From positions 868,001 through 932,000 of the forward strand of contig MCGE01000012.1 of the NCBI GenBank assembly GCA_002105175.1: a stretch of 64,000 nt of DNA, read 5' to 3'. Both the position numbers and the translations under genes were made by a program. The DNA comes from Absidia repens (Eukaryota; Mucoromycota; Mucoromycetes; Mucorales; Cunninghamellaceae). The notes under the pieces are model-generated. The model was not told the origin of the DNA. It ran no database searches and saw only the letters and a program-made list of their open reading frames with translations. This document shows positions 22,401 to 35,153 of the stretch, in pieces. The first letter of the stretch is position 1; each line of letters opens with the position of its first letter.

Positions 22401-25400
22401 GTTCATGAATAAAGACTTGATTTTGTCGGGATCGCCAGTATTGAAAGCGTTCAATGATACGCTGGAGGTCATCCACAAATACCAGCCATGAGTACGCCGC
22501 CCCGAGAAGGATTTCCACAGATTCGGTAATTATGATGGCTGAGAGTTCATTCACATCAAAGTCAAGATAGTTTGGTTTCCTTGCTCCAAGCCATTTGCAG
22601 GATAATTTATTGAGCCCCAAATCAAGTACCACCAGCTCATTCGTCGATTGTGTTTGGTGGAGTGGGTTGTCCGGTTTGTCGGAGTCACAATAGTTGAAGT
22701 TCCTGCGCAAGTTTCGTCCATGCACATATTGCCGCGAAGATGGTATACCAAACATAACATACCGCCGATTTTCATAGCAATCACTGACATATTGCACCTT
22801 GCAACCCATATTCCCAATGTCCATATGTACCCGAGATTCTTCCAGCATTAAGTTTGATTCGGTCACTGATTTTTGTTTCAAACCAAACGCATAATCCTGG
22901 AAAGTCATCCCTCCAATCATCTGGAAGTCATCCAAAAATATATCCGCCGCACAAAGCATGTCGTTTTGGTTGTCGTATAATGTATGAAGGTGAGATTGAG
23001 TCTGTTTGTAGGTAGGAAGGTCGGCAGGAATCATAACGTTCTGAATAAAGTGTAAATGCGTACTTGGCAACCAGAGTGCAAATCGGGTACATATAAATTT
23101 GTCGGTAAGATATCGTGTAAGTTGACCAACATATTCCATTTGAGAGCTGTCCAGCATGGTTTCCAAATCCCAATCCTGCAAAACAAAAGAAAAAACTATC
23201 AATATTTTATCGAAAACCATCATCCTTTATCCATGTACGTACGTCTTTGTTGATGATTTCAGTCACTTCTTGCACCACTTTGATCAATATGGGTGTCACC
23301 AGGATTTTCACGGACCGCGTTGCTTCCAGCACAGATGTTGTCACAACGTCATTTCGTTTGTCATCGCCATTTATGCAGTCTTCATTCAGAGGTAAATTGG
23401 TATTGGTTTCGTCTTGAAATCCAGTGAAGAAGTCACCATTGTAATTGTTGAATTCCGTGTCCTGTCTATCGAATCCAGGCTAATAAAATAAAGGAATGAT
23501 AGCGAAGAAAAGAGAGAAGAGTTGGTAATCGTTTTTTTTTTGTTTTATTTTGAAAGTGAGTTTTCAGGGATGTATTACCTTTAGCGGAATGAAGAATGGC
23601 TTTGGGGCGGTATATATGGGTGGAAAAACGCATGCGTCCTACCTACCGAATGTGCTGCGCGCTTGACAGCAAATCGATTCAAATAGCCGCTGTAGGGGAT
23701 GGAAGGTGGAATAGATGTAACGGTATAGCCAGCTTGTCCGGTATTTTCAGTAGCAGTCATATCACTGTAATCATATTCGTCTAAATACATAATTATTTAT
23801 ATATATATATATATATATATTAGTATCACTTGCCATGTCCCTGTTTGATTGTTTTTGCTACTAATTTAAGAATAATCATTACCTTCGACGTCAACTTCAC
23901 TGAATGTCTTGTTGCTTGTTTCTTCGACATTTGCCAAGTTCACACTGGTATAAAAATCATCTTCCGATTCAGCAGTGCAAAAAGAATCATTGTTGGATAT
24001 CAGGCTTTCCATTGAACCATTTCCACCATAATGCCTAAATAAAAAAGAAGAGTGAATCGGAGTGCAAAGAAATATATGTGATTTATATTACCTGAGATGA
24101 TTGCCTTCGGAATTCACCGAGTCAGAGATAATAGGCCATTGGTCGTTGAATGATATCATACTAAAATTTTCGCCGTCGTCATCAATGTCATCATCAGAAA
24201 GAGAAGATCTTCTATCGTCCAAGGTGGATGGTTGATTTTTGGCACCAGAATAATTTTGAGTAGAATATGGTCCAAATAACGGGGCATATACTACACCAAC
24301 ATGGCGTTCATTCGCAAATTGTGTGGTAGTGGGAGCACCTATGTTGTAACCGAGAAATAGAACATGTTAAAAAAAATCATTTCTCTCACCCAGGTCATAT
24401 ACTTTACCTTTCATCGTTCCCTCGTCGTCATATAAGTGAGTACATCGCCCAGTAAGTTGATCTTGTAATCGGATAAAATTTTGCTGAGCAGCTCTGTGCT
24501 TTTTCCATTCCTTTTTGTGTCGGAAAAAAGTAACATTGATACCAGATTCGATTCTAGCGACCTCCACCCAAGTATGTTCTTTGCTCTATAGAAGGAATAA
24601 AACGGGATATCAATATCTTTGTTTTTGACCGCTTAATTTTTTTTTATTGTACCTACCTGTTGTTGATCCCCTTCGTCTTGATTTGCCAGACAAGTGACAG
24701 TAATTGCTGGAAGTTGGAGACCGATACGTTGATTGTACTTTTCATTAATGAGATTGTCAAAATCAAGTCGAAGACCATTTTGGAGGTGAAGTTGTGTTGA
24801 GCTGTTTTGGGTCATCAAGTAAATTTCTACTTGTCGGACTTGCGCACTGGCAAACGTAACGTCAGGGCAAGATGTTTGTGATGTCGAGTTCAATGACACC
24901 ATGTTATCTTCATCAATAAGATTGTAAACAAAGGTCTTGCAGAAACTTGATAATCCCATTAGAAAAGATGGCTTGAGTTCACCTTTCACGTTGCCGACAT
25001 CAAGTTCCCAATGGCAAAGGTAAGTAGATGTTGCTGGATGAGGACCAAACAGACGATGTGCATGAATATTGGCCCCTATTTTTTGTTACAAAAAAAAAAA
25101 AAAAAAAAAAAAAAAGTCAATCATCAGTCAGAGTGTTGCCTCTTTATCATTTGAATCGCCAATTACCATCAATATAAAGGTAGTTTCCAGGATCGCGAGC
25201 ATTTTTCATTTTTGAGTGCCTATGCCTTGTTGTTGGGTCTCGATTACTTTCTCTTGTCCAGGTGATAGGGCTAAATGTTACATACATATCTAAAATAATC
25301 GACTATAAGTATCGTACAAGAAAGGGGTTTTATTTTCTGGTGTTTCTTACCCATATATATATCCAAATTTCGAAGCTCTAGCTGAAGTTCCCGGAATTCC

Positions 25401-28400
25401 AGTTGAGAGTAATGAGAGCATTCATAAAGATTTTCAGGAAGAATAAGAGAACAATCATCAACATCGCACAATAAATACAGTTCAAATGGATCAGACAAGG
25501 ACTACAAAAAGAAAAGTAAAAGTCTTAGTCACCTATAAAAAAAAATTATATTCAAATAGATAATACCTTTGAATCCATTTCCTTTTTCCGCATCCGCATA
25601 TAGTCATCGGGGTTAGAACGCCGTTGTCGATATTCGTCAATAGTGCAGAAATGGAGTGAGTTTCCAATATAATTGTCCCGCAGTATCATGATGTAGCGAA
25701 TCACAGCACCAAATAACTTGAGTACAGCACCATGGAACTAAAATATTAAAAGGGGAGATATTTTTTATAGTGAGTTTTTAGTTACATTAATTTGCTATCA
25801 TTCAACTATTTTTAATTTTTACCTTGATATGTAAGCTAGCCGATTCGATGTGTCGCAACACATCAACAGTGGTGTATGCTTCATAGGATCCTTGAATTAA
25901 AATAGATTGGCACGAGCCCAATTCCGCGTCTTCCTTTCGCATAAACGAGCTCCAAGTATGGGATGACTGCAGAGAGACACCCCCATGCACATTATCCAGC
26001 TAAATAAAAGACCTCGGATTGGTATCTAATAATCGACATATCCATCTCTCCTTCCGCACTCGTATATTACCTGAGCTTCATAATTGACCGAAACGACTTC
26101 CGGTTGATAAGTAATCATTGGTACGGATATGTTAAATGCGACTTTGTTGATATAGATTGCAGCAAAAGCTATATATATTAAAAAAAAAAAAAGTCAGATA
26201 CTGCTCATGAAGAGCTATTTGTTGTATTGCGCTTTACCATTGTCATCGATTGAATTTGGATAGTTGATAATATTATGTTCATTTATACAGAGGAAGACGC
26301 TAGCCTTGTTAGTCTCCAGTCGAAGTTGGTAGGTGACGGGCACAAAGTGGAGCAAGTCCAAAGGAGGGTGAGCAATCCAGTCCCTGACAAGGTCTTGAAG
26401 AAGAAATACATGATCACGAAGAAGAAAGAGTTCCGGATTGGTCGCCTTTGCATCTACCGACCATATACGATGTTCATTCCAAACAACGGGGAAAGGCATA
26501 TTGACATGAAGCTATCGGTAAAATACAAAACAAAAAATCAGAAGGCATTCAAGTTATTATTATGATTGTTTTGAGGAGAATTGGGATATTACCTTGAATC
26601 CATCCACGTGTACCAGGTTAGCAAAATTGACACTAGTTGTAACATCAGCGTCTTTCAGTTCAACGTCCACATTGATAAGGTAGCCGTCTTTACTCGTCAC
26701 CAATGGAGCCCCTGCCTTGAGATTTGATCCTTCTTTAAACTTGACGTCGAACCATCCGTACGGTCGTATATAGTATCCATCCTTATCAGTATCCAAATTA
26801 GGCACATCACCAGTGTATTTCCAATTCTGCGTAATATCAATGTGTGAAAGTATATTAGTAAATGTACAAAATTTTATACATATCATATTAAGAAGGGAGA
26901 TATAAAACCAAGTTCATGGGATGGAGCGGGGTTTACCTTTGAGACTTCCTTTGTTGGTATCCTTAGTTTTGCGTCGGTCATAAAGTCTACCAAGAATTCA
27001 AAAGATGTTGGGATCCGAATGTCACCGGGCGATAGACGGGTAGTAGGTTTGTTGTTTCGATGAGAGTGTGGTATAAAATAGTTCTGGAGAGGAAGTCTAC
27101 AAATGAATATAAAAAAAAGTAAGCATACTGATTTTTTTAACGACCAATCCATCACACATCTTTTTTCATCATCTTACCTCTGTTTGTCAGCCCAAGGTCC
27201 GTAGTTGATGACCGCATTCCAGAGCGAAAACTGTACACCCCATTCTGGTGGTAATCCTCCATTTCCAATGTCAAGCCCGACCCCAGGATAGCCGTTTGCG
27301 GCAATGTTTGGCACAGGACCGGGAATGTCTGCATAGTAGCACAATGCGATCTGGCTGCATTCCACAATACTTTCAATTTTGGCGTAGTCTTCTCTATACG
27401 ATTGTCGGCAGTGAGGTTCATCATAAGTATACTGCTGTTGTTCTTCATATTGGTGATCCTTGATGTTGCGCATGCATATGCCTTTCCACCAACTATAAAA
27501 AAGGAGACAAGATCAGTCAATCAGTCAATCAGTCAAGCATCAAGCATCAAGCATCAATCATCAATCATCAATCATAATCATTAAACATAAATCATTTTTC
27601 TTTGTATTTTACCTAAAAGTAGATTGTTGCGGTCGGACTCTGTCAACGTGCTGATGTTTTTCTTTTGTGTAATGTTCGTTTTGTTCCATGCTTACTTGAG
27701 GTTTCCGTAGTATCAAATTCAAAGTAAGTTTGTAGCAATCCAACGATGACCTTGGTTGTGCTGTACTGAGGGTGCCACTTGCTTGTGAAGTTTTCATCAC
27801 AATATAAGATGGTAACTGTGAATTGCCGATAATAATCGCAGCTGTCGTACATTCAATTTGAATAGGTAAGAGTCGTTGCAAGAGAGATGAGTCCGATAAT
27901 GCTTGGTTTTCTGGATCGTGGGCGTTCGGGGCACTGCCTAATGATGGAATACAAATTGACTATGGGGTTAATAAAAAATAATAACTAAATAACGTAAAAT
28001 ATAAACGATTACCCTACCATTGATCGTAAAGGGATCCATAGGCCGCTGAGGAGATGCGGGTTCAGTTTCCAAACCCAGAATGGCTTTCATGCGTTCATAG
28101 AATGGTATATTGTTGTAGACAAATCCTTCAAACCCTTCAACACTACACACTAAGCGGCAAGGAAGTTTCGTGTCGTCTATGAATAATAAAGTTGAGTACT
28201 CTAGCCTTTTGAAACACCATGTCATCTCGTGCCTGTTGATTTACCGTTTGTGAAGGAGTTCGATTTTTGTACGTTGAAGAGCCAGTATTGTAGAGTGATA
28301 TGGCCTTTCACCACAGAGAAAGAGAGGTCAGTTGAATGGTACTGGAAGTTTCTGAAGAGGATGCGTGCCCCTAATAATGTTAATTGTACAGAATCTTGAT

Positions 28401-28664
28401 AAACAGGGAATTAGTAGAGGAGCTTCATTCAACGAAAAAAAAAGGAACAGATCCATCCTTACCTAATTGGATGTAGGCCCCATGCCGTCGCCAGAGATAT
28501 TGATTTGCAACAAGCGTAAATAAGCGTGCCACTAGGCGATTAAAGTAGAAGAGGAAAAAGAGAATAACAATGATCACCACAAGACAACATATAATAAAAG
28601 TCCATAGATCCGCGCTATTGGCACTGTGAGTGGCGATTGATTCAACGTTGGAGTAAAAGGTCAT
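16440..28664 (-). CDS. CSF1: Csf1/BLTP1-type bridge-like lipid transfer protein (very large)
   Basis: About twenty exons on the minus strand encode a protein of roughly 3,300-3,500 residues. Exon 1 (28664-28463) starts MTFYSNVESIA and carries one N-terminal membrane segment, LWTFIICCLVVIIVILFFLFYFNRL, followed by a YLWRRHGAYIQLG stretch: the classical Csf1 N-terminal anchor and start of the first repeating beta-groove. Further exons include about 28372-28246, 28182-28018, 27490-27178, 26826-26591, 25076-24657, then a giant exon 23175-17217 and the last, 17134-16440. The family forms long hydrophobic bridges moving lipids between ER and other membranes and supports GPI-anchor synthesis and cold growth in yeast. 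Poly-Gln lies near 16690-16752. Longer than yeast Csf1 (2,958 residues). Exon borders in the 5' half are approximate. Stop TAG at 16440-16442. Confidence 0.88.
27505..27588. repeat. Microsatellite in a CSF1 intron
   Basis: A run of GTCAATCA units grades into CAAGCAT and CAATCAT units within the intron that separates the exon ending near 27490 from the one starting near 27612 (plus coordinates). Imperfect 7-8-base period; expected to vary in length between strains. Confidence 0.7.
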
Positions 28665-29937
28665 GTTGAGTTCATGTAATATATAAATGTGTTTATGAAA
28701 TAGTTTGTACAATGGGTAATAAAGCAGTGGGGTATTTAAAACAAGAAAAGGAAAGAAAGAAAAAGAGAAAAGGAAAGAAAATGTCCTTTTTTTGAACAAT
28801 GCCTTTTTCGGAGTTTGCATTTGCAATGGACGGAAAATGTTAGGTGACACATCCAACGCCCTCAATACGGGTTCTATCACGGGTTGGATATATGAACATC
28901 TATACACTATAGCAAACAAAAAATAAAAAATAAAAAAACATGTTACTCCTGTTGGTATCATTTATAAATGTTAAATTACCAGTGATGTGCATCATTATCT
29001 CATGACCGACCTAATTTTCACGCCAGAAGAGAAAAAGGTGGAATGACAATCAGCCCAAAGAAGGACAGACAAATGTTGTTTTCTATTCTCGATAAAGGAA
29101 AAAAAGTTAGCTAGGTATATAGGTGTGAACCGTATAGAAAATTTTTATTGAGTAAGAAGAAAGTCTAAGGTAATATATAATAAACTAATGCACATAAGAA
29201 ATAAGGGTTTAATAGGAAAGAAATGTGAAATAGAAATGGAAGACAAACACACTATGTACGGCAAAAAATGAGTCGCAGGAATATCATTTCTTCTTTGATG
29301 ATAAATTGGCAAGGTGGAATCGAGATGATGAGGGCATTAGCGAGATAGATTGAAGTCTCTCTTTGTGCGCGGTGAAATTGAAGTCAGAATATCATTAATT
29401 CGACCTCGAGCATTCGTTTTCTTTTTTGTTTTTTTTTTTCGTTTTTTCAAACCATTTTCCACCTGGTATTTCCTCAAACCATATGCCAGGACAACATTAT
29501 TACCCATATTCTTAGTCACCATATACGTACATGAACCCATTCGAGCTGGTTGAAGTACGGTTGTCATACAACTACAACACACACTCTTACTCACACGCAT
29601 ATACTTACATTGCACCAGGCACGTCTCAAAGTATCTTTATCGTTATAGGTTTCCAAACAAAATATAACTTGTACCTCTTTATTTGTATCCATGCAAAATG
29701 CTAATAATATTTCGCTTTATATTATATACACTGTAAATATCGACAAAATGCCACATACCGTTCCTGAAAACTCCCCCTAACTGCGGGGTATGAAATATTT
29801 GATTTGTCTTTATTGGCTAACGCACAAAAAATATCACCCAGCCAGGTGACATTGTTCTCGCTGAACTTTTTCCTTTTTTTTTTTTTTTTTGGTTGTTTAT
29901 TGTATACTTTTTTCTTTTTCTTTTTTTTTGCTATTTA
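28665..29937. other. Divergent intergenic region, CSF1 and MCT1 promoters
   Basis: Starts of two genes face away from each other across about 1.27 kb. A/G-rich runs (28735-28790) lie near the CSF1 start, and T-rich tracts (29872-29930) just before the + strand start. A TATATAC-type run occurs at 29722-29732. No coding or RNA feature is supported in between. Confidence 0.35.
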
Positions 29938-31549
29938 ATGCTGCCCATCATACGTTCATCGACCAGCCGACTCCTCAAACCCAACCAGCAACTCAGAACC
30001 TGGATGGTAAGCAATGACCAGTTGCTTCATTATCAATCCCGTTCCGTATTTCTCATGCTTTTTATTTCAATAGAGCGTTGCTGGTATCGAACGATCTCAC
30101 CGGGCTCTTTTATTTCCAGGTAAGGCGACAACGAAAACGGAAGGGTGCCAAACTACAGTCATTCTTATTATGGTCGGGTGGGGGAACGATCTTCTTCCTC
30201 GGGTATTTTTTTTTATCTGGAAATAAATAGGTCAAGGCTCTCAGCAGATTGGTATGGGCAAGGATCTGTACGATCGATTTCCGGAAATCACAAAGGAGGT
30301 CTATGATCAGGTAGACGAGGCACTCCAAATGTCGTCAAGGTCTTTGATATTCGATGGTGATCAGGTAATACAAATAATAGATACATAATTTATTTTTGGT
30401 GTTATTGTTCTCACCAGGGGTATTTTTTTGGGGAGGGGATGTAGGAAACACTTACCTTAACAGAAAATGCGCAACCTGCCATTCTGACCACATCGATTGC
30501 CACACTACGGGTGCTTGAAAAAGAATATGGATTTGAATTGGAAAAGGCGTGTGCTTATGTGCTCGGTCACTCTCTAGGTGAATACACGGCATTGGTCGCG
30601 TCTGGCTCACTCTCACTTATGGATGCGGTGAAATTGGTGAGACTTCGTGGGCAAGCTATGACACAAGCGGTGATGAATCAGCAACGTACTGGCATGATGG
30701 CATTAGTGGGACGGAAAGGGAAACTGGATGAAATCACGGAAGCGCTGAAACAACTGCAAGATGGTGGTCTACCAGCAGGTGAAGTGGTGGAAATTGGGAA
30801 CATCAATAGTGTAAGTGTTGCATTATCTTATTTATTTAATTATTTTACTTATGGGGAGATTGCATTGTCTAGTCGACTCAAATTGTATTAAGCGGCACTT
30901 TGAATGGTCTTGATGAAGCAGCGAAATATCTGAAAGGAAAACGAATGATTGCTAAATCCATGCTATTACCGGTTTCGTAAGTATAGAAGAGGGATAATGG
31001 AATGAATACTGTCCAACTAAGAAATCCTGTCTTTGTTTTACCCACAAGTGGACCCTTCCATTCTTCACTGGTGAAACAAGCTGCAGATGTGATGGCCGAT
31101 GCATTCAAGACAATAACATTCAAGCAACCTACTGTCCAGGTGGTCTCGAACGTGACAGGAAAACCGGTAAGGACACACATATAGAAATATCACAATCGCA
31201 TTCGGATATGCAGGATTAATTTATTAATTTTTTGTGGGGAAACTTAGTACACTTCGGTTGATGATATCCCATCCTCGTTGGTCAAGCACATTACAACAGC
31301 AGTTCAATGGCAACAAAGTATCAACTATTGCAAAAACCAGGATGTAGGGGATTTTGTATGTTTTGGGCCGGGTAAGGTGTTGGCCAATATGCTTAGCAAG
31401 GATCACTCAACTGATACTATACGGTAAATACTACAAAACCAATTTATTTATTTATTTTCTGTCGGTAACTTTTTTAATATTAAACCCAAAATAGATCTCT
31501 AGACAGCATCGGTGATATCTTGGATTATGTCGAAGAATTCAAAAACTGA
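29938..31549 (+). CDS. MCT1: Mitochondrial malonyl-CoA:acyl carrier protein transacylase
   Basis: Eight exons, 29938-30006, 30074-30119, 30231-30364, 30445-30810, 30873-30976, 31049-31166, 31248-31423 and 31495-31549, join in phase for 355 residues. The start MLPIIRSSTSRLLKPNQQLR is a presequence. FPGQGSQQIGMGKDL is the oxyanion motif, GHSLGEYTAL holds the nucleophile serine, RGQAM holds the substrate-binding arginine, and PVSGPFHSSL the catalytic histidine. The enzyme loads malonyl groups onto mitochondrial ACP for type II fatty acid and lipoate synthesis. Length matches yeast Mct1 (360). The Gln in the GQGSQ and ENAQPAI motifs is intact, so the enzyme should be active. Confidence 0.93.
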
Positions 31550-31615
31550 ATCGTCCCTCCCCACGCCACATATTGTTACATATTAGATAAACTATTACCC
31601 TCACAGACCCATTTG

Positions 31616-31812
31616 TTATTATCATATTAAAACAACCAATAAAATATACTATTTATGATTCAACTTATTTATATTCTATGTATTCAAACTGTCCATTACC
31701 CATCACATCACGCATGTGTTATTATCATATAAATAAAATATACTATGATTCAAGCTACTTATATTATATGTATTCAAACTATCTATTCCCAATCACATCA
31801 CCCATCCAACAA
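31616..31812 (+). repeat. Two-copy tandem duplication downstream of MCT1
   Basis: TTATTATCATAT..AATAAAATATACTAT and GATTCAA..TACTTATATTATATGTATTCAAACT with CATTACCCATCACATCACGCAT or TATTCCCAATCACATCACCCAT occurs twice, near 31617-31715 and 31719-31808. About 100-base period with substitutions and small gaps. Non-coding and AT-rich. Confidence 0.55.
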
Positions 31813-31964
31813 ATACCATACAAAAACTACCATGCAAAATATAGAGACAAGTATCTATATATATATATATGTATATTTTTTATTCACTGTGTGCAAATAT
31901 ATAATAATAACTAGAAAACCTATATGATTATGAACTATGACTATAACTATAAACTACACGTTAT

Positions 31965-32378
31965 TTATTTCTTCTTCCCCTTGGCTTTGGCATTGGATAT
32001 TTTGGTTCCACCGCTAGCAATGACCTTCTTCATGGCAGCGGACACGGTTTCTTCACTTTCAATCCAACTGATATCCGCCAAATCGGTATCGCCGAATCGC
32101 TTTTGGAATTTGGTGAGTTGTTCACTTTCGTCAGTGACGCCTTCTTTGAGCATGGCAGGGTTCCATAAGGGATGATTTCGGGTGTCTTTCGTCAATCGAA
32201 TTTGTGAGCGGATAGGCGAGGTTGTTCGTACGGTGTAGGTGGCACCGTTGCTAAGCACAACGGTTTGAAGGAACCGTTCTGGCCTAGCAGGACTTGATTG
32301 TGTTGAAGCAAACCTCTTTAAAGTAAAGTGTGTATGGGTCCGTAAAGAGTGTAAAGTCGAGGTGGTAGTTTTATTCAT
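31965..32378 (-). CDS. MRPL36: Mitochondrial ribosomal protein bL31m
   Basis: A single exon of 137 residues from ATG 32378 to TAA at 31965-31967. An upstream in-frame extension to 32435 lacks presequence character and starts in the shared promoter, so 32378 was chosen. The N-terminus (MNKTTTSTLHSLRTHTHFTL) is a presequence. The core RPERFLQTVVLSNGATYTVR and RLTKDTRNHPLWNP is the fungal bL31m signature. The protein belongs to the central protuberance of the mitochondrial large subunit. Its C-terminal tail is lysine-rich (NAKAKGKKK). It is head-to-head with PET127, with 190 bases between the start codons. Confidence 0.88.
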   Translation of the reverse strand: MNKTTTSTLHSLRTHTHFTLKRFASTQSSPARPERFLQTVVLSNGATYTVRTTSPIRSQIRLTKDTRNHPLWNPAMLKEGVTDESEQLTKFQKRFGDTDLADISWIESEETVSAAMKKVIASGGTKISNAKAKGKKK

Positions 32379-32568
32379 ATTGGTGAACTGCAAAACGAAA
32401 AGAAAAAAAAAATATTCGACCTTTGAAATTCCCAAAAAAGTGCCAGGCCTGCCTTGTGATCGCAGTCATTTGGGATTCAAAAAGCCACTCTTTTTTTCAA
32501 TGCATTTCTTATTTTTATTTTCCTTCCCTTTTTTGCATCTAATCATTGTCCACTTTTTCAATACAACA
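32379..32568. promoter_or_regulatory. Shared divergent promoter of two mitochondrial genes
   Basis: Only 190 bases separate the start codons of bL31m (minus) and PET127 (plus). The stretch contains an A-run (32399-32410) and a C/T-rich block (32490-32540) before the PET127 start. The spacing implies one nucleosome-free region serving both genes. Confidence 0.55.
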
Positions 32569-35153
32569 ATGTGGGCAATACGATCAAGGATACGGCTCTT
32601 CAAACCGCTACTCTCCTCTACACAGCCACTAAGGTGTCAACGGCCATTGACTTCCGAGATCATTCATCAAATAAAACCTAATGTCACCAATAATAGCAGC
32701 AGTAACGACAAAGGAACAAACGGCGAGTCTGCTATTGCTGTTGCTCCCATAGTTTCATCTTCATCTCCTGGAAAGCTCACAAAGAAAAGCAAAAGAAAAG
32801 GACGGTCCCAGAAGCGGCACTTGCTACGAACGTTACAACAAAGGGTAGGCAAACATATGGCAACTTCATCCCCTGTCAAACCTAGTCATACCAGCAACTT
32901 TAAACAAGGTACTTCAACCAGTGTGACAACTGCAGATGAAACAAAAATGGATTTAGATGATACTTGGACCGAATTGGAGACCGTCTCAAAATATGAACGT
33001 AAGCTAGTCAGTTTTTTTTTTTTTTTTTTTTTTTTTTTTGTGGGGGTCAAGGGGGTTAAGGGAAGGCTACAGTAATACTCACCTAATATTGTCACTATAA
33101 TGTTGTAGGTGTTTATCCGGAAACGACGATTCCTGTGGCTACATTGGCTCATGGCTTAGACCGAACACTATTCAAGTAAGTACTTACTTACGGCTACATA
33201 CATATAAAAACCTTTTAACTGACATGTACTTATGCAATGTAGACCAGGTGTACATCCGCTCAAGGATTTGACATCGAAAAGACACCGCTTCACACCTTAT
33301 TTGGAAAACATCACTCAACCTGAAGATTTCGATTATGAAGCTATACAACCTTATATCACTTCTTCCAAAGACAAGGTAAATACCGAATATCATATGTATA
33401 CAACAGACAAGGAATATCGATCTTTATATAAGCCTTTATTTCGTTGTAGAACTTGATTCAAATGGCTAAAGATCAAAAGGCGCGATATGTTGGATCTACT
33501 TCTTCGCTCTCTGGTATCCTTTCACATCTATACTTCAAAATTTCTAATTATCGACCGGTGGATATTTCTTTCTTGTCTCGTGGTTTTGCAAATCAAGTAA
33601 GTTGAAACAAAAGTACAATGCTGGAATCCATAATCTAAATATTTTTTCATGCATTATATATGTAGTCAAAAAATCATACACGTGGAAGTAGGGTACCCAA
33701 AACGATTCTTTTACGGTGGAAGGATGGAATTTATGGCGTGGATGTAGATAAGTCTTTTGATACGAAAGATACCATTTTGTCGAACTTGGTTAGTAAAAAG
33801 CAGGGGCACAGGGAAAATCAACATGCACATACGATGAAGGCTAATATATTATTATTGTTGTTTAGGGAAAATCGATGGAAAAAGTATTGACAATGGAACC
33901 CAAAGAATATGAACGATATCTCAAGAAAAACTCGTCGATGGTGACGGAAGAGGAACGGAACGCCCCTGAAGCTTATGCGTATGGTCGACTGGGCAGTCTC
34001 TTTTTACGATCACAACTGGATTGTTATCATCAAAGCCTTCCGCGACGCACATTTGATTTAAAAACACGCGCTACCATGCCAATTCGTTTGGATATTCCAC
34101 ATTATCAGGTAAATTACATGGGAAAGTAGGTTTTATTGTAATTCCAATGAATGCTCATATATGCATATTTATAGGACTATCTCAATTACAAACTGGAACA
34201 ACATCATGGTCTGCATTACTCTTTTGAACGGGAATACTATGATATGATGCGATCTGCCTTTTTGAAATACAGGTAAATCGGAGTTTGATAATGATGATGA
34301 AGTCAATGTTCCTGAATTTCAAACTTTTCTTATTTCTAGTTTCCAGGTACGCATAGGACACATGGATGGGATCATGGTCGCATATCACAACACAGAAAAT
34401 ATTTTTGGTTTCCAATATATCAAAAGAAGCGAAATGGATGCTAGGCTATTTGGAACAAGCAAAATGGGAGATGAAGTTTTCCAGCACAGTTTGAACTTGA
34501 TGCAAACTATTTTTGATAAAGCCACAACTCAATACCCAAAACAGGTAAAGAAAAAAAGTAAGACTATGATAAGGAGTATCCCTATTGATAGCTGATCTTC
34601 TTTATTTCATCAGACCCTTCGAATGACATTTGATGCTTCTCAACCAGTTTCTAATCGAATGCGGGTATTTATCGAGCCGGTCAGTGACGAACAAGAAAAA
34701 CGCATGAATGATGATAGTGATGACAAGGACCAGGGTGACCTTCCCACGATAGCTGATATTAAGATCGACGATCCTGCTTATGACCCCCTGTGCGATCAAG
34801 TGACCATGTATCACCTTCATACAACCTCCTTTCTCAATGGCAAGAAAATCGAAGGACCTGTGTCAGTGAACAATGAATCGGATGTGTGGGATGTTTGCTA
34901 CAAGTTGGAAGATATGAAATCGATACCCAATGACACCATACGGAATGAATTTAGACGCGTACGATACAACCAGGCCACTGTCTTCTTACCTCAATCCGAC
35001 GAATCACCAAAATTTTTACAGCGGTTCAAGTTAAAACGGAGCGAATATCGAAAAAATAATAACGACGACGACAATAGCGACAACGCCGACGACGACAAAT
35101 CCACAGAATCACCACCCAGAAATCTTGAAACACCCTCAACGACATCAACATAA
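32569..35153 (+). CDS. PET127: Pet127-family mitochondrial RNA-processing protein
   Basis: Nine exons, 32569-32998, 33109-33175, 33243-33375, 33450-33596, 33666-33788, 33866-34108, 34175-34272, 34340-34544 and 34614-35153, join in phase for 661 residues. A basic presequence (MWAIRSRIRLFKPLL) precedes a disordered lysine-rich region, then the Pet127 core: PGVHPLKD, SSLSGILSHLYFKIS, RPVDISFLSRGF, KTILLRWKDGIYGVDVDKSF, GKSMEKVLTMEPKEYERYL, GRLGSLFLRSQLDC and AFLKYSFQVRIGHMDGIMVAYH. In yeast, Pet127 acts at the inner membrane in 5' processing and turnover of mitochondrial mRNAs together with RNA polymerase. The acidic, Asn/Asp-rich C-terminal tail (about 620-661) is not conserved. Start chosen at the first ATG with presequence character. 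Confidence 0.9.
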
